44,754 nt of DNA from Bacteroidales bacterium (GTDB lineage: Bacteria; Bacteroidota; Bacteroidia; Bacteroidales; UBA10428). This document shows positions 42,404-44,754 of the stretch, piece by piece (positions within the stretch are counted from its first letter, which is position 1; each line of letters opens with the position of its first letter). Below the pieces are notes generated by a model. That model ran no database searches, was not told the origin of the DNA, and worked only from the letters and a program-made list of their open reading frames with translations. The stretch covers positions 1 to 44,754 of the forward strand of contig JAFGTR010000132.1 of the NCBI GenBank assembly GCA_016934055.1, read 5' to 3'. The translations under genes were made by a program, and so were the position numbers.

Positions 42404-43358
42404 AAGTTTACCTGTAAAAATAAAGAACCTTGTTTTAAAGACACCTCTTTTAACATCCTCCGGCACTTCCGGCAGCAGAGATGAAATTAATCTTCTGCAG
42501 AACAGGGACAGGATATTGGCATCGCTCGGTGCTTTTGTTACAAAAGGTGTATCTCTTAATAAAAGCCTGGGCAATAAAGAACCCAGAATAGTTGAAGTCA
42601 GGTCCGGAATACTAAATTCTATTGGTTTACAAAATAAAGGCGTAAAGGTTTTTTTTGAAGAAGATGTTCCGGAACTGCAGAAATATGAAATACCCATCAT
42701 TGTAAATATTTCTGCCGGTTCTGTCAGTGAATTCGGTCAATTGTCAGAGAGGATAAAAGACCTGGATAAGAACAATGCCATAAGTGGACTGGAAATTAAC
42801 GTTTCTTGTCCCAATATTAAAAAGGGTGGCGCTGCGTTCGGGGCAGATCCGTTGTTGGTTGAACAGGTTGTCAGAGAAGTAAAATCAAGGGTTCAGGATT
42901 CATTTTGCATCATTACGAAGCTTAGTCCTAATGTTACTGATATTACGCAAATTGGAAAAGCAGCTGTAAATGGCGGAACTGATGCCCTATCCATGATCAA
43001 TACCCTGAGGGGAATGGCGATTGATACAGACAAAAGAAAACCTATACTCGGCAATCAGATTGGAGGTCTATCCGGGCCATGCATAAAACCTGTTGGTGTA
43101 TATATGGTTTATGAATGCTTCAGAAAAATACCGGAATGCAGAAATAGGTCTGTTCCTATTATTGGCATAGGAGGTATTTCAAATTATTATGATGTTCTGG
43201 AATATATTTTTGCCGGTGCAACAGCAACAGGAATCGGAACTCAATGGTTTATTAATACGGCTGTTTTTGAGGAAATTTATAAAGACTTAAATGACTATTT
43301 GAATAAAACGCATGAAACGATTGAAAATCTTGTTGGGAAAGCGCACGAAAATATTTAG
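42396..43358 (+). CDS. pyrD: Dihydroorotate dehydrogenase, class 1B catalytic subunit
   Basis: Oxidises dihydroorotate to orotate in pyrimidine synthesis using FMN. The chosen start (MNKSLPVKIKNLVLKTP) gives 320 residues; the frame is open further upstream but that part lies inside pyrK. Family features: PLLTSSGTSG near the N-terminus, INVSCPNIKKGGAAFG with the active-site cysteine, TKLSPNVTDI, ALSMINT and the C-terminal FMN phosphate site IIGIGGISNYYDVLEYIFAGATATGIGTQ. Its partner PyrK is encoded immediately upstream with an 8-bp overlap. Some other class 1B proteins begin a little differently; the start is supported by the conserved strand that follows. Confidence 0.95.
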   Translation: MNKSLPVKIKNLVLKTPLLTSSGTSGSRDEINLLQNRDRILASLGAFVTKGVSLNKSLGNKEPRIVEVRSGILNSIGLQNKGVKVFFEEDVPELQKYEIPIIVNISAGSVSEFGQLSERIKDLDKNNAISGLEINVSCPNIKKGGAAFGADPLLVEQVVREVKSRVQDSFCIITKLSPNVTDITQIGKAAVNGGTDALSMINTLRGMAIDTDKRKPILGNQIGGLSGPCIKPVGVYMVYECFRKIPECRNRSVPIIGIGGISNYYDVLEYIFAGATATGIGTQWFINTAVFEEIYKDLNDYLNKTHETIENLVGKAHENI

Positions 43359-43425
43359 GATGTTATATCCATAGAGAATTATTCTTTTTTAAAGATAGCT
43401 GTTAGCTTAATATTATATTTCAAAG

Positions 43426-43453
43426 TTCTTAAATCCATTTAAGAATTTTTTTT
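43426..43453 (+). terminator. Rho-independent terminator after pyrD
   Basis: TTCTTAAAT (43426-43434) and ATTTAAGAA (43437-43445) are perfectly complementary and can form at least an 8-bp A+T-rich stem with a tetraloop; eight T follow at 43446-43453. It lies 68 bp after the pyrD stop. Confidence 0.75.
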
Positions 43454-43470
43454 CCGGCAACTGGAATTAA

Positions 43471-43905
43471 CTACTTCTTCTTAAAATAACAAAAAGTGCC
43501 ATTTGTATACAATATTATTACAGATTCAATATCATTTACATCTGTAATCATTTCTTGTTGTTTACTTTTGTTAATCACTGCATTTTCGATATGCTGCGCA
43601 TTATAATTTTCGTTTTTTGTTTTATTCCCGATATTTTCAAAAAGATCTGTACTCTTTTTATATTCAGGTTCAACTGTATCTGATGGTTCATTCTTATCAA
43701 TCAGCATTTCTCCATTCCCTGTTAATAACCATGCAGGATTTATTTCAGGATATTTATCCAGTATTTTTATAATAAAATCATAACTGGGTTTATTTCTTTC
43801 GCTTAATATATGTGATATGCTTGAACGTTGTACGCCTATCTCTTCTGCAAATTGTGTCGCAGAAATATTTAAAAATGACAACAGTTTTAGTATTTGCTCT
43901 TTCAT
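43471..43905 (-). CDS. XRE-family transcriptional regulator
   Basis: A protein of 144 residues with an N-terminal Cro/C1-type helix-turn-helix (about 5-60: ISATQFAEEIGVQRSSISHILSERNKPSYDFIIKIL), followed by PEINPAWLLTGNGEML, which is very typical for Bacteroidota XRE proteins. The next ~50 residues are low-complexity and polar; the last ~20 (IESVIILYTNGTFCYFKKK) form a strand-rich tail seen in such regulators. The region in front holds three TTACAnnTGTAA-type palindromes, the first overlapping a -7 box match, so the gene is probably autoregulated. The targets are unknown; they may lie right of the window. Confidence 0.9.
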   Translation of the reverse strand: MKEQILKLLSFLNISATQFAEEIGVQRSSISHILSERNKPSYDFIIKILDKYPEINPAWLLTGNGEMLIDKNEPSDTVEPEYKKSTDLFENIGNKTKNENYNAQHIENAVINKSKQQEMITDVNDIESVIILYTNGTFCYFKKK

Positions 43906-43910
43906 GGTAA

Positions 43911-43922
43911 TTACAAATGTAA
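43911..43922. promoter_or_regulatory. Operator-like palindrome 1, overlapping a -7 box for the XRE gene
   Basis: TTACAAATGTAA has perfect 5-bp arms (TTACA/TGTAA). On the minus strand it contains TACATTTG (43921-43914), which matches TAnnTTTG. If used, transcription would start within a few bases of the ATG at 43905, giving an almost leaderless mRNA. Confidence 0.6.
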
Positions 43923-43945
43923 CATAAATTTAAAAATATATTACG

Positions 43946-43957
43946 TCACATATGTAA
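43946..43957. promoter_or_regulatory. Operator-like palindrome 2
   Basis: TCACATATGTAA differs from the perfect palindrome TTACATATGTAA at one base. Its centre is 35 bp from that of site 1. Confidence 0.55.
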
Positions 43958-43976
43958 CTTTTGTAAATGAAATAAA

Positions 43977-43988
43977 TTACATATGTTA
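43977..43988. promoter_or_regulatory. Operator-like palindrome 3
   Basis: TTACATATGTTA differs from TTACATATGTAA at one base. Its centre is 31 bp from that of site 2. Confidence 0.55.
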
Positions 43989-44454
43989 AACAGTAAGATT
44001 ATTATATTGTGTATAATATAAAAACAGCATAGAAACCTGAAAAATCAATAGCGTATAAATTCCTGTCTCATATAATGCGTGAACCCGTAAAACCGAAAAA
44101 ACCACAAAAGCATTGAATTATCATATAATGCAGATTATAATAAGGGTATCATTAAATGATTCTATCCGGTCACCTTTTATTTACTTACATGCTTTATAAA
44201 AACAGAGCCTTAGTTATTATATAACAAATACATATTTTACAGAACTGGCAATTTATTAAATTATTAATTCAAATAATAGTTATATAATACTGGATATCAA
44301 TATATAAATGCATTAAAATATCAATATTTCTGCTTGTTTTCTTCAATTTCTATAAAAGGCTTTAACAATTAATTAATATAAAATATATATATAACTGGTT
44401 TACAGTTTAATATGTATATATTATCTAACTAATAAATATCTTAATTTTTGAGGA

Positions 44455-44468
44455 TTTACATATGTAAA
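44455..44468. promoter_or_regulatory. Operator-like palindrome 4, perfect 14 bp
   Basis: TTTACATATGTAAA is a perfect 14-bp palindrome with the same core as sites 2 and 3, about 470 bp away from them. It could be the operator of a plus-strand target beyond the window. Confidence 0.5.
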
Positions 44469-44587
44469 CAATGGTTTTTACCCTCCTGAAGTTCAAAACA
44501 GATGCTTTTTTTTATAATTAAATGAAACAGGAGACGTAAGAAGGGTCATCATAAAAATGCATACTTAATTCTATATTTTTATGTTTT

Positions 44588-44620
44588 TATACTTTCTTTC
44601 CTTGGATGAAAGAAAGTATA
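44588..44620. repeat. Perfect 13-bp inverted repeat with 7-nt loop
   Basis: TATACTTTCTTTC (44588-44600) and GAAAGAAAGTATA (44608-44620) are exact inverses around CTTGGAT. The following GCAAAGAAAATCAAGCC resembles the flank of a repeat I associate from memory with Bacteroidota genomes. It has no T run and no gene ending next to it, so an interspersed repeat is more likely than a terminator. Confidence 0.6.
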
Positions 44621-44754
44621 GCAAAGAAAATCAAGCCAAAACGAAAACAGACCCGCTCTGCTGCAATGCAAGAATTTCAAATGATGTAATCGCGTAAACG
44701 GCCATGGATATCAATAATGCTTAATTTACGAATATCGATGAGACATTGCTAAAG

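Larger units (their letters stand above)
43906..44754. other. Gene-free A+T-rich region of ~850 bp at the right end
   Basis: No supported gene on either strand. The region contains four operator-like palindromes and a perfect 13-bp inverted repeat (annotated separately). Short frames such as MREPVKPKK (from 44075) stop within 13-27 codons. From ~43.9 to 44.5 kb the sequence is extremely A+T-rich; composition becomes more even beyond the inverted repeat at 44588. Confidence 0.6.

Noticed and set aside
43503..43512. Perfect palindrome TTGTATACAA
   Set aside because: It lies in the 3' coding part of the XRE gene, has a different core from the other palindromes and is only 10 bp long.
44075..44116. 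Short frame reading MREPVKPKKPQKH
   Set aside because: It stops after 13 codons, and no continuation in another frame resembles a protein, so a pseudogene cannot be argued.
44606..44689. A 27-codon basic open frame starting in the loop of the 13-bp inverted repeat
   Set aside because: It begins inside a repeat structure, has no promoter or terminator and is rich in K and Q as expected from A-rich sequence.
1..44754. tRNA, rRNA, CRISPR arrays and transposase genes
   Set aside because: I saw no T-loop-like GTTCGAATC motifs in the gaps, no regularly spaced direct repeats of 24-40 bp, and no transposase or integrase motifs in any frame.

Overview
The window looks like a chromosomal stretch of a Bacteroidota bacterium, most likely Bacteroidales or a close relative. 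The evidence is: two secreted enzymes with C-terminal type IX secretion (T9SS) sorting domains; a fused ResB-CcsA cytochrome c biogenesis protein; an OmpA protein with a SprB-like repeat; almost no Shine-Dalgarno sequences; and repeated matches to the Bacteroidota -7 promoter element TAnnTTTG in front of genes on both strands. There are no rRNA or tRNA genes, no CRISPR array and no recognisable prophage or transposase. Most of the window is ordinary core-genome content.

Layout. 1-3.2 kb: the end of a Memo-AMMECR1 fusion, a repeat-rich gap, a CrcB-DUF190 operon and a Yip1 membrane protein. 3.4-9.7 kb: CcsBA, MsrA, a 7TM-PAS histidine kinase and a small STAS-like protein. 9.8-13.9 kb: two divergently transcribed, paralogous SGNH esterases exported by T9SS. 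13.9-17.2 kb: a leucine-rich repeat protein with an HPD motif, YebC and cyclophilin, ArfB, and a LiaF-like protein. 17.5-20.9 kb: two overlapping sensor kinase genes that together hold PAS, kinase, receiver, degenerate receiver and HPt-like modules. 21-28.8 kb: a hypothetical protein, a small membrane protein, a DnaQ/GIY-YIG fusion nuclease, PurL and a minimal GH13 amylase. 28.8-33.2 kb: a receiver protein with DUF2721, MetA, RlmN and a SPOR-like secreted protein. 33.3-36.8 kb: a 30-residue membrane peptide gene with a three-unit 21-bp repeat upstream, then an OLD-like ATPase behind a SpoIIE phosphatase. 37-40.6 kb: a candidate 55-residue membrane protein, a repeat/beta-propeller protein and an OmpA protein. 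40.8-43.4 kb: PyrK (unusually long) and PyrD. 43.5 kb to the end: an XRE regulator and about 850 bp of very A+T-rich sequence with four palindromic operator-like sites and a perfect 13-bp inverted repeat.

How the genes work together. Several pairs look functionally linked by overlap or tight spacing: crcB-DUF190 (4-bp overlap), cyclophilin-yebC (14-nt gap), the two kinases (14-bp overlap), receiver-DUF2721 (4-bp overlap), SpoIIE-ATPase (20-nt gap), OmpA-propeller (60-nt gap) and pyrK-pyrD (8-bp overlap). The least explained parts are the 30-residue peptide gene with its phased 21-bp repeats, the XRE operator array, the N-terminal third of PyrK, the HPD/LRR protein and the SpoIIE-ATPase pair. 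No complete new system can be demonstrated from the sequence alone.
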